Shown here: positions 53,688-61,375 of the stretch, piece by piece
Position numbering within the stretch: position 1 is the first letter of the stretch
Layout: each line of letters opens with the position of its first letter
NCBI GenBank assembly: GCA_038527485.1
Contig: JBCBFT010000020.1
Coordinates: 1-64,000, forward strand
DNA from: JALEFZ01 sp038527485
GTDB taxonomy: Bacteria > Bacteroidota > Bacteroidia > J057
Direction of reading: 5' to 3'
DNA: 64,000 nucleotides
Translations under genes and position numbers: made by a program
The notes under the pieces: model-generated
The model's database searches: none
Told to the model about the DNA's origin: nothing
The model's input: only the letters and a program-made list of their open reading frames with translations

Positions 53688-54902
53688 TCATAAGATGGTT
53701 TGGCTCTTTTTATATTGAACGGCCCGCCAAAGCCATCCATCCTCCAAGGGTGCCATCAAACGCGCATTCTGGTAAGCCCAATCCAGCCCCAAAACCGTAT
53801 TCGCGCGATAAACTTCGTGCTCCCAACTCACCACCAAAGCCAAATCAGGCACCTTGGGATCGACCAAACACAAGGGCAACAACAACTGCACTTTGCCACG
53901 ATAATACTGGGGCAGCGCCATGCGATAGTTTCTCTGGACCAATAACAGCGTACGATCCATCGCCTGGCGCAACTGCAACATCAGCGTCTCTGGCCCCGCC
54001 GCCTGCAACGACTCTGGAAATCGCTGCCGATGATCATTGACAATGTGCTCAAAATCGACCACCAGCCGACGGCGCGGATCATAGATCAACTCCGATGCGT
54101 CTTCAAAATACAGAGGCATCATCGGCTTAGTCGAAAAATGACTCATATACCGATGACTCTCGGGTGCAAAGCAGGCCAAGACCCACTGGTTTTGTCGAAG
54201 GTAGCCTGCACGCGTCCGTCGCTTCTTGTGGGGTATAAGGTAGGCGAAAATTTCCTCCAAAGAAGGCGTCAATAAACCCGTATGCCAACAAGCCAGCTTT
54301 TGGCCCTTGTCATCCACCGCATATTGGATTTTGCCTTCCTCCTCGATGCGCGCAAAGGTATGATACAGATAGTTGTGCAAAATGCGGTGTGCCTCCGACT
54401 GGGAAGGCAAGTCCCAATGCTCTGGCTGCGCCAAATCGTTGAGCTGGCTTAGATGTTCCCTCCAGTCGCCTAGATGGGCAAAGCGCTCCAAAGCAGGACG
54501 AGGATCGACAACGATGACCTCCTTAGCTAAGGCTCCATCTTCTCCCTCGAAGGGACTAAACTCTACTTCAAAAAAGGGCTCAATCCGCTTGAAGCCCATC
54601 CCAATCACATCCTTGTGATGGAGAAAATAGATTTTTCCCTCCCGCGTTTTGACATATCCATACCCCTTATCATACTGAATGATCTTACCTTTGAGTCGCT
54701 CGCTAAGTCGGATCACACCATTCGCCTGAGGTCCCTTTTGGGTGGGTTTCAACTCGAACTCTACCATCTCATGCTCAATCAAGATCTTGGCTTCTCCCTG
54801 TATCTCACTGAAATGTACAAACACCCCCTCCGGCACCTCATCTGTGCGAATCTTGCCGAATCCTCTGGATATATTAAAGAAGCTGACGATCCCCAGCGGC
54901 AT
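53688..54902 (-). CDS. Cold-shock-domain plus DUF3825 protein
   Basis: A 404-residue protein. Residues 1-67 form a cold-shock domain (GIVSFFNISRGFGKIRTDEV, then GVFVHFSEI), and residues 68-130 a second S1/CSD-like beta-barrel (GKIIQYDKGYGYVKTREGKI, then YFLHHKDV). The rest is a DUF3825-type domain (HLGDWREHLSQLNDLAQPEH, then WDLP) with LHNYLYHTFARI and the later QRNYRMALPQYYRGKVQLLL. CSDs bind single-stranded RNA or DNA, and DUF3825 is of unknown function. The combination suggests an RNA-binding effector. No partner gene is adjacent on the same strand, so its biology is open. Confidence 0.75.
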   Translation of the reverse strand: MPLGIVSFFNISRGFGKIRTDEVPEGVFVHFSEIQGEAKILIEHEMVEFELKPTQKGPQANGVIRLSERLKGKIIQYDKGYGYVKTREGKIYFLHHKDVIGMGFKRIEPFFEVEFSPFEGEDGALAKEVIVVDPRPALERFAHLGDWREHLSQLNDLAQPEHWDLPSQSEAHRILHNYLYHTFARIEEEGKIQYAVDDKGQKLACWHTGLLTPSLEEIFAYLIPHKKRRTRAGYLRQNQWVLACFAPESHRYMSHFSTKPMMPLYFEDASELIYDPRRRLVVDFEHIVNDHRQRFPESLQAAGPETLMLQLRQAMDRTLLLVQRNYRMALPQYYRGKVQLLLPLCLVDPKVPDLALVVSWEHEVYRANTVLGLDWAYQNARLMAPLEDGWLWRAVQYKKSQTIL

Positions 54903-55113
54903 AGTATAGTAGGTGTATTAATGGGTAAGTGAAACAAATTCAAGCGAGATCTTCGCGTTGATTCATCTAAAATCCCATTTAAAGAAGGAAAAACAAGCCG
55001 CGCCGCATCGAATGGAAAGAAGTGTTTCGTGAATGGTGTATGTATTTTTGTATGCGGAAAAGATCAAGGACTGGAATAAAGAGCAAGCAGGGAGATGATC
55101 TGAATATTTCCCT

Positions 55114-55154
55114 ATAAAAAATGGGCGGAGGAAGCTCCCTGAAAGCTCCCTCCT
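55114..55154 (-). terminator. Terminator of the dihaem peroxidase gene
   Basis: GGAGGAAGCT (55127-55136) pairs with AGCTCCCTCC (55144-55153) with one mismatch and a 7-base loop, and a T-rich stretch follows on the minus strand. It lies about 60 bases past the peroxidase stop. Apart from it, the gap 54903-55212 holds nothing I recognise. Confidence 0.75.
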
Positions 55155-55212
55155 GCTCCACACAACTATAAAAAACCCCTGAATCGGTGAGACTATGATA
55201 TGTCTCTATTTT

Positions 55213-56691
55213 TTACTGAAATGGATTCGACCATCTGACGTCTCGGTAGACATTGTTTCCTGACAGAGTCTCCAGGAAGGCTACAATCGAAGTCTTTTCA
55301 TTGTCTGTTAAATTCAAGTTCTGGCCTTGTCCTCCAGGCCCTCCACGCAGACGTGGATCGAGATTGTTATTCCCCTGTACGGCAGTGACATCATTGTAAT
55401 GCTCAATCACATCTGCGAGCGTCGCTAAACTTCCATCGTGCATCAAGGCCCCATTCAATACCCCGTTGGGATCGACCATGTCTCTCAATGTGGGAGAACG
55501 CGTGATCGTGATGTCAATCATCCCTGGATCTCCTGCCACGCCGACAACTCCATTGTTGCGAGAGTTGGGGTCGATGTCAAACTCGGGGGCACGGTGACAA
55601 CCCGCACATCCTGCTCCACCCTGATTAGGTGGTGTCATGAACAGACGCTTGCCCGCGTTTTCTTCTGCGGTGAAGTTGGGGAAGTTGGCGTTGTCATTAT
55701 TTACCTGACCTCTCCCTTGGTCATAGCGTGAGTCAAATGACTGGATGCTACGAACAAACTGTGCCAGCGCCATCTGCATTTTCTCCTCTGTGATTTCATC
55801 CTGTCCATACACGAAGGTGAAGAGTTCCTGATAGTAATCGAGTGCTTCCAACTTTGCGATCAAATCATCTATGCTAGGATCTCCATTCTGCCCACTAAAG
55901 CCCATCTCTATATGATCCTGAATCGGTAGGGTTGTTTGTTCCTCCAACGTATTGGCCCGCTCATCCCAGAAGAAATGATCCTCTTCTGCAAATCTTGCAT
56001 TGATCAGACGCATCGAATGTCGCCCCGTCACACCCGCTACCCCCTGGCTCAATAAACTTCTGTCGCTAAAGCCTGCTGCCTGCTGATGACAACTTGCACA
56101 TGCGATGGTATTGTCTACAGATAGATTCACATCATAAAACAATACACGTCCCAGCGTCGCTCCCGCATCCGTAATCGGATTGTTCCCTGTATTATCCTCA
56201 TTGATGTAATTTGGTACCGCTTGGTTACTATAATTGAGCAAATTATCTAGATCAATCCTTCCACCAAACACCCTTTCTATAGCAGATACACTATTGTCTA
56301 GGTCATCATTGAGGTCGTCTGAGTTGGAAACATAACCTGTAGGCTGGGTGCATTCCTGTACAGAATTGTTGGGATCTCCTAGCCCATCGTTGTCATTGTC
56401 AGCATAGTAAGTCGCTGCCCCAGGGCCTCCACAGATGCCACATTCGTCTATCGTAGAGCTACACAAATCGTTGTCGTCATCCGCATTGGAGACGTACCCA
56501 GTAGGCTGCTCGCAAGCGACTTGCGTCGCTGCGGCATTGCCTAGTCCATCATTGTCTGCGTCTTGATACCAAGTCCGCTCTGCGCAAGGAATATCATCTG
56601 GCGTTTCAGGTTCACAAGAAGTAAGGCTAAGGGATAGGATAAGAAAGCTGGCTAGATAAGCGGGAATGAAACGTTGCTTGGTATTCTTCAT
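55213..56691 (-). CDS. MauG/cytochrome-c-peroxidase-type dihaem lipoprotein
   Basis: A protein of about 490 residues. A lipoprotein signal (ILSLSLTSC) anchors it to a membrane. Residues 35-135 hold repeats with DADNDGLGN, DNDNDGLGDP and CTQPTGYVSN blocks that resemble calcium-binding thrombospondin type-3 repeats. The catalytic part has two haem sites, CASCH and CAGCH, and the MauG/CCP segments SDRSLLSQGVAG and FTAEENAGKRLF. It would reduce peroxide with electrons from small cytochromes, or oxidise a protein substrate. I used the second ATG (56691); the first adds three residues. The haem requirement fits the nearby ccm cluster. Confidence 0.9.
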   Translation of the reverse strand: MKNTKQRFIPAYLASFLILSLSLTSCEPETPDDIPCAERTWYQDADNDGLGNAAATQVACEQPTGYVSNADDDNDLCSSTIDECGICGGPGAATYYADNDNDGLGDPNNSVQECTQPTGYVSNSDDLNDDLDNSVSAIERVFGGRIDLDNLLNYSNQAVPNYINEDNTGNNPITDAGATLGRVLFYDVNLSVDNTIACASCHQQAAGFSDRSLLSQGVAGVTGRHSMRLINARFAEEDHFFWDERANTLEEQTTLPIQDHIEMGFSGQNGDPSIDDLIAKLEALDYYQELFTFVYGQDEITEEKMQMALAQFVRSIQSFDSRYDQGRGQVNNDNANFPNFTAEENAGKRLFMTPPNQGGAGCAGCHRAPEFDIDPNSRNNGVVGVAGDPGMIDITITRSPTLRDMVDPNGVLNGALMHDGSLATLADVIEHYNDVTAVQGNNNLDPRLRGGPGGQGQNLNLTDNEKTSIVAFLETLSGNNVYRDVRWSNPFQ

Positions 56692-56700
56692 CAGTATCAA

Positions 56701-57080
56701 ATCTTAAGCGAACAAAGTGTTGGTTCGGGTGTGTATTTCTGAAAATACAGCCTAAAGACCGGGCACCTTTTTCAACACCTACCCTCCTTTCAGATTTTTT
56801 CCATTTTTTTTAAAAGTTTTCTCAATCGACGCTGCAAGTCTATTAAAATGCTGGGCAAATTCTTTTCACCTATATTAAAAATGAAGCATATGCTCATTAA
56901 GGTGTATGAGTCAAAAATCTATAAATGACGTCCCTTTCCCTTCCCTCCAAGAGCTTTATCGTCCTATCCAAACGCCACCTTATTCCCAATCATCCTACAT
57001 TCTTCATTTTTCACCCTGATTCATGATGAATAATTCTAGGTTTTTCCCATTTTCACATATTAAGATTTAGATATTCGATT
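56701..57080. other. Gene-free region before the ECF sigma factor gene
   Basis: About 380 AT-rich bases between the divergent peroxidase lipoprotein and the sigma factor genes. It should hold both promoters. No exact TAnnTTTG box, repeat, tRNA or palindrome stands out. Confidence 0.5.
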
Positions 57081-57593
57081 ATGTCAGATACATCTTCTGT
57101 TTGTGAGGAAAGGACCTTCAGCAACATCTTTCAAGAATATGCAAATAACCTTTTCCACTATTTGTACTATAAAACTGGGGATGAAGCGCTTTCTCAGGAT
57201 CTTTCTCAAGAAGCATTTACGCGGCTTTGGAAAAACTGCGCCAAGGTAGCGCTGCAAACGGCAAAGGGCTACGTCTTCAAGATTGCCAACAATCTTTTGC
57301 TCAATAATTATGAACACAAAAAAGTCGTATTGAAATTTCAGCAGCGAAAGCCTTTGAGCCACACAAGTGAGAGTCCAGAGTTTGTGATGGAGGAAAATGA
57401 GCTAAAAACGCAATTAGAAACCGCCATCTCCAATCTGCCCGAAAAACAACGGGTCGTATTCTTGATGAGTCGCATCGACAAAATGACTTACAAAGAGATT
57501 GCAGCCACCTTGGGGATCAGCCGCCAAGCAGTTGAAAAACGCATGTACAATGCCCTTGACAAGTTGAGAGTGGTCACTGACAAAATTCGTTAG
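57081..57593 (+). CDS. ECF-type RNA polymerase sigma factor (FecI-like)
   Basis: A 170-residue ECF sigma factor. Region 2 spans about residues 12-75 (FQEYANNLFHYLYYKTGDEA, then LSQDLSQEAFTRLWKN) and region 4 about 110-165 (ISNLPEKQRVVFLMSRIDKM, then TYKEIAATLGISRQAVEKRM). It is followed by a FecR-type anti-sigma gene and a TonB receptor with an STN domain, the classical cell-surface-signalling layout. In that system the receptor signals substrate arrival through FecR to release this sigma factor, which then transcribes the receptor gene. Confidence 0.94.
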   Translation: MSDTSSVCEERTFSNIFQEYANNLFHYLYYKTGDEALSQDLSQEAFTRLWKNCAKVALQTAKGYVFKIANNLLLNNYEHKKVVLKFQQRKPLSHTSESPEFVMEENELKTQLETAISNLPEKQRVVFLMSRIDKMTYKEIAATLGISRQAVEKRMYNALDKLRVVTDKIR

Positions 57594-57704
57594 TGCGACC
57601 CATCTTACCTCTACAGACCAAAAACGAAAACTTTTTGATAAAAGGGGTAAGTGTTCAATTATGAAAGCTGTCTATAAGGTGATTGATGCAACAAAAAGAA
57701 TATC

Positions 57705-58646
57705 ATGACAAATGACGAGATGTTACACAAATGGATAAATGGTGAGCTCTCCGAAGAGGAGCTTACTGTCTTTCGGCAGCGGCCGGAATACGAATCCTTA
57801 GCGGCACTAGTCCGCCAAACAGATGGGCTATCAGCCCCAAATCTGCCTCAAAAGGAGCAGATATTGAATCAAATCTTGCAGGAGAAGAAAGCCGCACGTG
57901 TCGTTTCCTTCCCTCGCTGGATCACCTATGCGGTGGCAGCCTCTATCGTCTTGCTTGCCGTGTGGTTCCTTCTTCCTAACAATCCGTCCAACCCTGTACA
58001 GTTCGCTGCGACAGACCAAATGCTGGAAGGCGTATTGCCCGACCAGTCGACCTTCAACCTGAATAAACAGAGTACCCTTTCCTATGATGAAGGAAAGTGG
58101 GAAGACCAGCGCAAACTCAAGCTAGAAGGAGAGGCCTTCTTTGCCGTAGCCAAAGGAAAGACTTTCACAGTGCAGACAGCTACAGGATCGGTGCAGGTCC
58201 TGGGCACCAAGTTCAATGTTAAATCTCGGGGGGAAGTACTCGAAGTCAACTGCTTAGAAGGAAAAGTATCCGTCTTAGACACAAAAGGTCAACAGCAGGC
58301 ACTACTCGAAAAAGGAAAAGGAATTCGTCTTGTAGGACAAGAGGCCACCCCCAAAGTGGTGGGTACGGCAGATATCCCCTCTTGGACAAAAGGGACATTT
58401 ACCTTCCAAGATGTGCCACTAGGAGAGATCTTAGAAGAGATGGAACGTCAGTTTGGAATCCAGTTTGAAACAGGAGAGATTGACTTAGAGGAAAAGCTGA
58501 GAACCTCCTTTGAGACAAAGGATCGCAACAAAGCATTCGACAAGATTTTTGTTGGATTATTAGCCTTAACTTATGAAGAAGTAGGACCCAATACTTTCCG
58601 ATTATTCCCCAAGAAAGAAAATCGCCCTGCTAACGAACAGCCCTAA
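57705..58646 (+). CDS. FecR-type anti-sigma factor
   Basis: A 313-residue inner-membrane regulator. About 68 cytoplasmic residues bind the sigma factor, one membrane helix follows (WITYAVAASIVLLAVWFLLP), then a periplasmic FecR domain (KQSTLSYDEGKWEDQRKLKL, then GEAFFAVAKGKTFTVQTATG, then VLGTKFNVKSRGE). The C-terminal 75 residues (GTFTFQDVPLGEILEEMERQ onward) are a DUF4974-type domain, typical of Bacteroidota FecR proteins and related to STN. It should contact the STN domain of the receptor encoded downstream. Confidence 0.93.
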   Translation: MTNDEMLHKWINGELSEEELTVFRQRPEYESLAALVRQTDGLSAPNLPQKEQILNQILQEKKAARVVSFPRWITYAVAASIVLLAVWFLLPNNPSNPVQFAATDQMLEGVLPDQSTFNLNKQSTLSYDEGKWEDQRKLKLEGEAFFAVAKGKTFTVQTATGSVQVLGTKFNVKSRGEVLEVNCLEGKVSVLDTKGQQQALLEKGKGIRLVGQEATPKVVGTADIPSWTKGTFTFQDVPLGEILEEMERQFGIQFETGEIDLEEKLRTSFETKDRNKAFDKIFVGLLALTYEEVGPNTFRLFPKKENRPANEQP

Positions 58647-58672
58647 GACCCTGTTTGAAACTTCAAATATGG
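58643..58672. repeat. Dispersed motif, third copy
   Basis: CTAAGACCCTGTTTGAAACT, then TCAAATATGG, matches 23066-23096 and 41224-41255. It begins on the last codon of the FecR gene and ends 31 bases before the TonB receptor start. No inverted partner is obvious here. Confidence 0.5.
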
Positions 58673-58703
58673 TCTAAAGGACTCGTATCCTCTACTTATT
58701 TTT

Positions 58704-61328
58704 ATGCATAGAAAGCGTCCCAATATACCCTCTCTTATATTTTTCTGTCTGCTATGTATCTGTACGTGGGCACAGGCTCAGACTGCCAAATACACATTTG
58801 GGCAAAAAGGAGTTCCTCTGGAGGAAGTAATCCTGGAGATGGAGGAGAGACTGGGTATCGCTTTTTCCTACAAGTCTGCGGATATCAAGGGCAAGGTGCT
58901 CTACAAAACCATAGAGGCGGAAACGATTGAGGGAGCCTTGAAACAATTATTTGCGGGTCAAGGGCTGACCTACAATCAAGTAGACGATACCTATATCATT
59001 TTGACCTTAGAGGTCACACCTGCTGTCAATATGCGTGAGCTAAAGGGAGTGGTCAAGGACCGACTGACAGGAGATCCCCTCGCCTTTGCCAATGTTTATT
59101 TTCAAGACAGGCGCGCGGGGACCACGACGAAAAAGGATGGCAGTTTCTTGCTCTGGTCCTCTTTGCAACCTCAAGACAGTCTGGTCATCAGCTATTTGGG
59201 ATATGTAAAGACGATTCTACCTGCACGAGATTTTCTTACAAATGAGGAGGCCGAAATTCTCCTTACCTATGTAGGTCTCAATGAACAGCACATTGACATC
59301 ACGGATTACCTAACGGATGGGATTGATCTGGCTGAAAACGGAGGAGCGATTGTCATTCGCCCACGTGCAGTCGGTACTTTGCCAGGTCAAGTAGAAGCAG
59401 ACATCATGCAGACAGTCCAGTTTCTTCCTGGTGTATCTGCTCCAAGTGGCGAGGTCTCTAATCTGTACTTCAGAGGGGGAACACCCGATCAAAACCTTTT
59501 CTTGTGGGAAGAAATCCCCGTCTATCAAACCTCCCATTATTTTGGGATGATTTCTGCCTTTAACCCCTATATCATCGACGAGATGAAGGTGTTCAAAGGG
59601 GGATTTGGTGCACCCTATGGAAACAGAGTTTCGGGCGTGGTAGACATGCGCTCAGGCGATCCCTTGCAGACCACTCCTCTGGCAGGAGCGGGATTCAATC
59701 TCACCCATGGTTACGCGTACACTAAGATTCCTTTTGCCCAACAAAAGGCCCAGTTTATCGCTTCTGTCCGCCGCTCTCACAACGATTTCTGGCGTACCCC
59801 TACCTTTGCCGAATATACCCGAAGAGTCCAGCGAGGCTCTATCATTACAGAAGATCTTACAGGCAGAGCACAAGATCTGAGGATTGAAGATGACTTCCAA
59901 TTTGTGGATGCACATGCCAAAATTGGTTTTAGGCCCAATCCGCAAAATGATATTGCCGTTGCGGGCTTCATCACCACGAACCAGTTTCAGGACTCTATCT
60001 TCAATATACTTAGCACGCGCAGACGGCGAGATACCCTCAGGCTGACCAATGTAGGCAGTAGCTTGAAGTGGAAACACAACTGGGGCAAAGGCTGGGCCAC
60101 GACGCTCAAGGGTGTTTATACAGACTTTTCTTATGATTACAATTTTGATATTCAAGTAGATAGAGGAAATTTTCCCGAAGAAATAGGCATCAAATCTAAT
60201 TCGATACAAGAGCGTCAGGTCCACCTGGTCCAACACTATGAATCAAAGGATAAGTTTCGCTTGGAGGGTGGGTATCAATGGACAGACTACAAGGTCAACT
60301 ATCTCATAGATCGGGAGCGCAACAACATCAAGCGAGCAGATGAAGACCTTCGGCTTCAGTCGGATCTACACAGTCTTTATGCTGATTTCAGAACCGATCC
60401 TCAGCAGAAATGGGGCCTTCAAGCGGGACTGCGCACAGAGTATTATGAGCAGACGGGACAATGGTACTGGCAGCCAAGGCTCCACGCATGGTACAACTTC
60501 CATCCAGAATGGCGGCTTCACGGACAAGCGGGTCAATACGCCCAATACATCAGTCAACTCCTTGAGTTCAATGGAGATCATATTGGCATCGAAATTCCCA
60601 TCTGGGTACTTGCCAATAAGGAGCGTATCCCAGTCCTGACCTCACAGCAGTACCAGATTGGACTCCTGTGGAATCCTGACTCATGGGTGTTAGATGTGCA
60701 GATGTATCATCGCAAGCTGAATGGACTCACTTCTCTTGCGACAGGTTTTGAAGGAATTGATAAGGGAGACTATGAATTGGGAGAAGGAAGTGTTTGGGGC
60801 GTGGATTTCTTGATCAAGAAAAAATGGAAGTATGGCAGGACGTGGCTCAGTTACACTTTCTCGCAGGTGAACTATGAATTTCCTGAATTCTTCGATCCTG
60901 ACTTTCCCGCAGGGCATGACCAGCGTCATACCATTTACTTTGTCAATCAAGTGGACTGGCGTAAGTGGGAAGCTTCTGTAGGATGGAACTATGCCTCTGG
61001 TCTTCCCTATGCGGCGTTTGATTCCTTCAATATTATGAAGCAGGACATGGGACCCGATATTGTCAATCCCATCTATGAAGCATACAATGATCGTAGGCTA
61101 AGTGCTCAGCATAACCTCAACCTCTCTGCTGCTTACAAACTAGCCCCCAAAGACGCGACTTGGAAGGGCATCATAGGCATTTCTCTTTACAATATTTATC
61201 AAAATGAAAATGCCTACAGTAGGGACTCTTGGGTGGAGCTTCGTCCTGGTAGTCCTCCCATTGTCCGAACCAATAATAAGATCAACCTCCGATTCACCCC
61301 TAATGCGGTTGTACGCTTTGAGTGGTAA
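58704..61328 (+). CDS. TonB-dependent outer-membrane receptor with STN domain
   Basis: An 874-residue outer-membrane transporter. A signal peptide (IPSLIFFCLLCICTWAQAQ) is followed by an STN domain (about 28-100, VPLEEVILEMEERLGIAFSY), a carboxypeptidase-regulatory-like domain (about 113-195, LKGVVKDRLTGDPLAFANVY), a plug (about 205-330, with NLYFRGGTPDQNLFLWEEIP) and a barrel ending in aromatic strands (PNAVVRFEW). The STN domain, the FecR protein and the sigma factor upstream make it a self-regulated cell-surface-signalling receptor. There is no SusD partner, so a siderophore, haem or cofactor is at least as likely as a glycan; unproven. Confidence 0.94.
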   Translation: MHRKRPNIPSLIFFCLLCICTWAQAQTAKYTFGQKGVPLEEVILEMEERLGIAFSYKSADIKGKVLYKTIEAETIEGALKQLFAGQGLTYNQVDDTYIILTLEVTPAVNMRELKGVVKDRLTGDPLAFANVYFQDRRAGTTTKKDGSFLLWSSLQPQDSLVISYLGYVKTILPARDFLTNEEAEILLTYVGLNEQHIDITDYLTDGIDLAENGGAIVIRPRAVGTLPGQVEADIMQTVQFLPGVSAPSGEVSNLYFRGGTPDQNLFLWEEIPVYQTSHYFGMISAFNPYIIDEMKVFKGGFGAPYGNRVSGVVDMRSGDPLQTTPLAGAGFNLTHGYAYTKIPFAQQKAQFIASVRRSHNDFWRTPTFAEYTRRVQRGSIITEDLTGRAQDLRIEDDFQFVDAHAKIGFRPNPQNDIAVAGFITTNQFQDSIFNILSTRRRRDTLRLTNVGSSLKWKHNWGKGWATTLKGVYTDFSYDYNFDIQVDRGNFPEEIGIKSNSIQERQVHLVQHYESKDKFRLEGGYQWTDYKVNYLIDRERNNIKRADEDLRLQSDLHSLYADFRTDPQQKWGLQAGLRTEYYEQTGQWYWQPRLHAWYNFHPEWRLHGQAGQYAQYISQLLEFNGDHIGIEIPIWVLANKERIPVLTSQQYQIGLLWNPDSWVLDVQMYHRKLNGLTSLATGFEGIDKGDYELGEGSVWGVDFLIKKKWKYGRTWLSYTFSQVNYEFPEFFDPDFPAGHDQRHTIYFVNQVDWRKWEASVGWNYASGLPYAAFDSFNIMKQDMGPDIVNPIYEAYNDRRLSAQHNLNLSAAYKLAPKDATWKGIIGISLYNIYQNENAYSRDSWVELRPGSPPIVRTNNKINLRFTPNAVVRFEW

Positions 61329-61375
61329 AAATTCCCCCATAGCACGCTTCGTCAAATCATCCGTGATCATATCCC

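Noticed and set aside
59652..60236. 194-codon minus-strand frame
   Set aside because: Antisense to the barrel of the STN-type TonB receptor; no recognisable domain.
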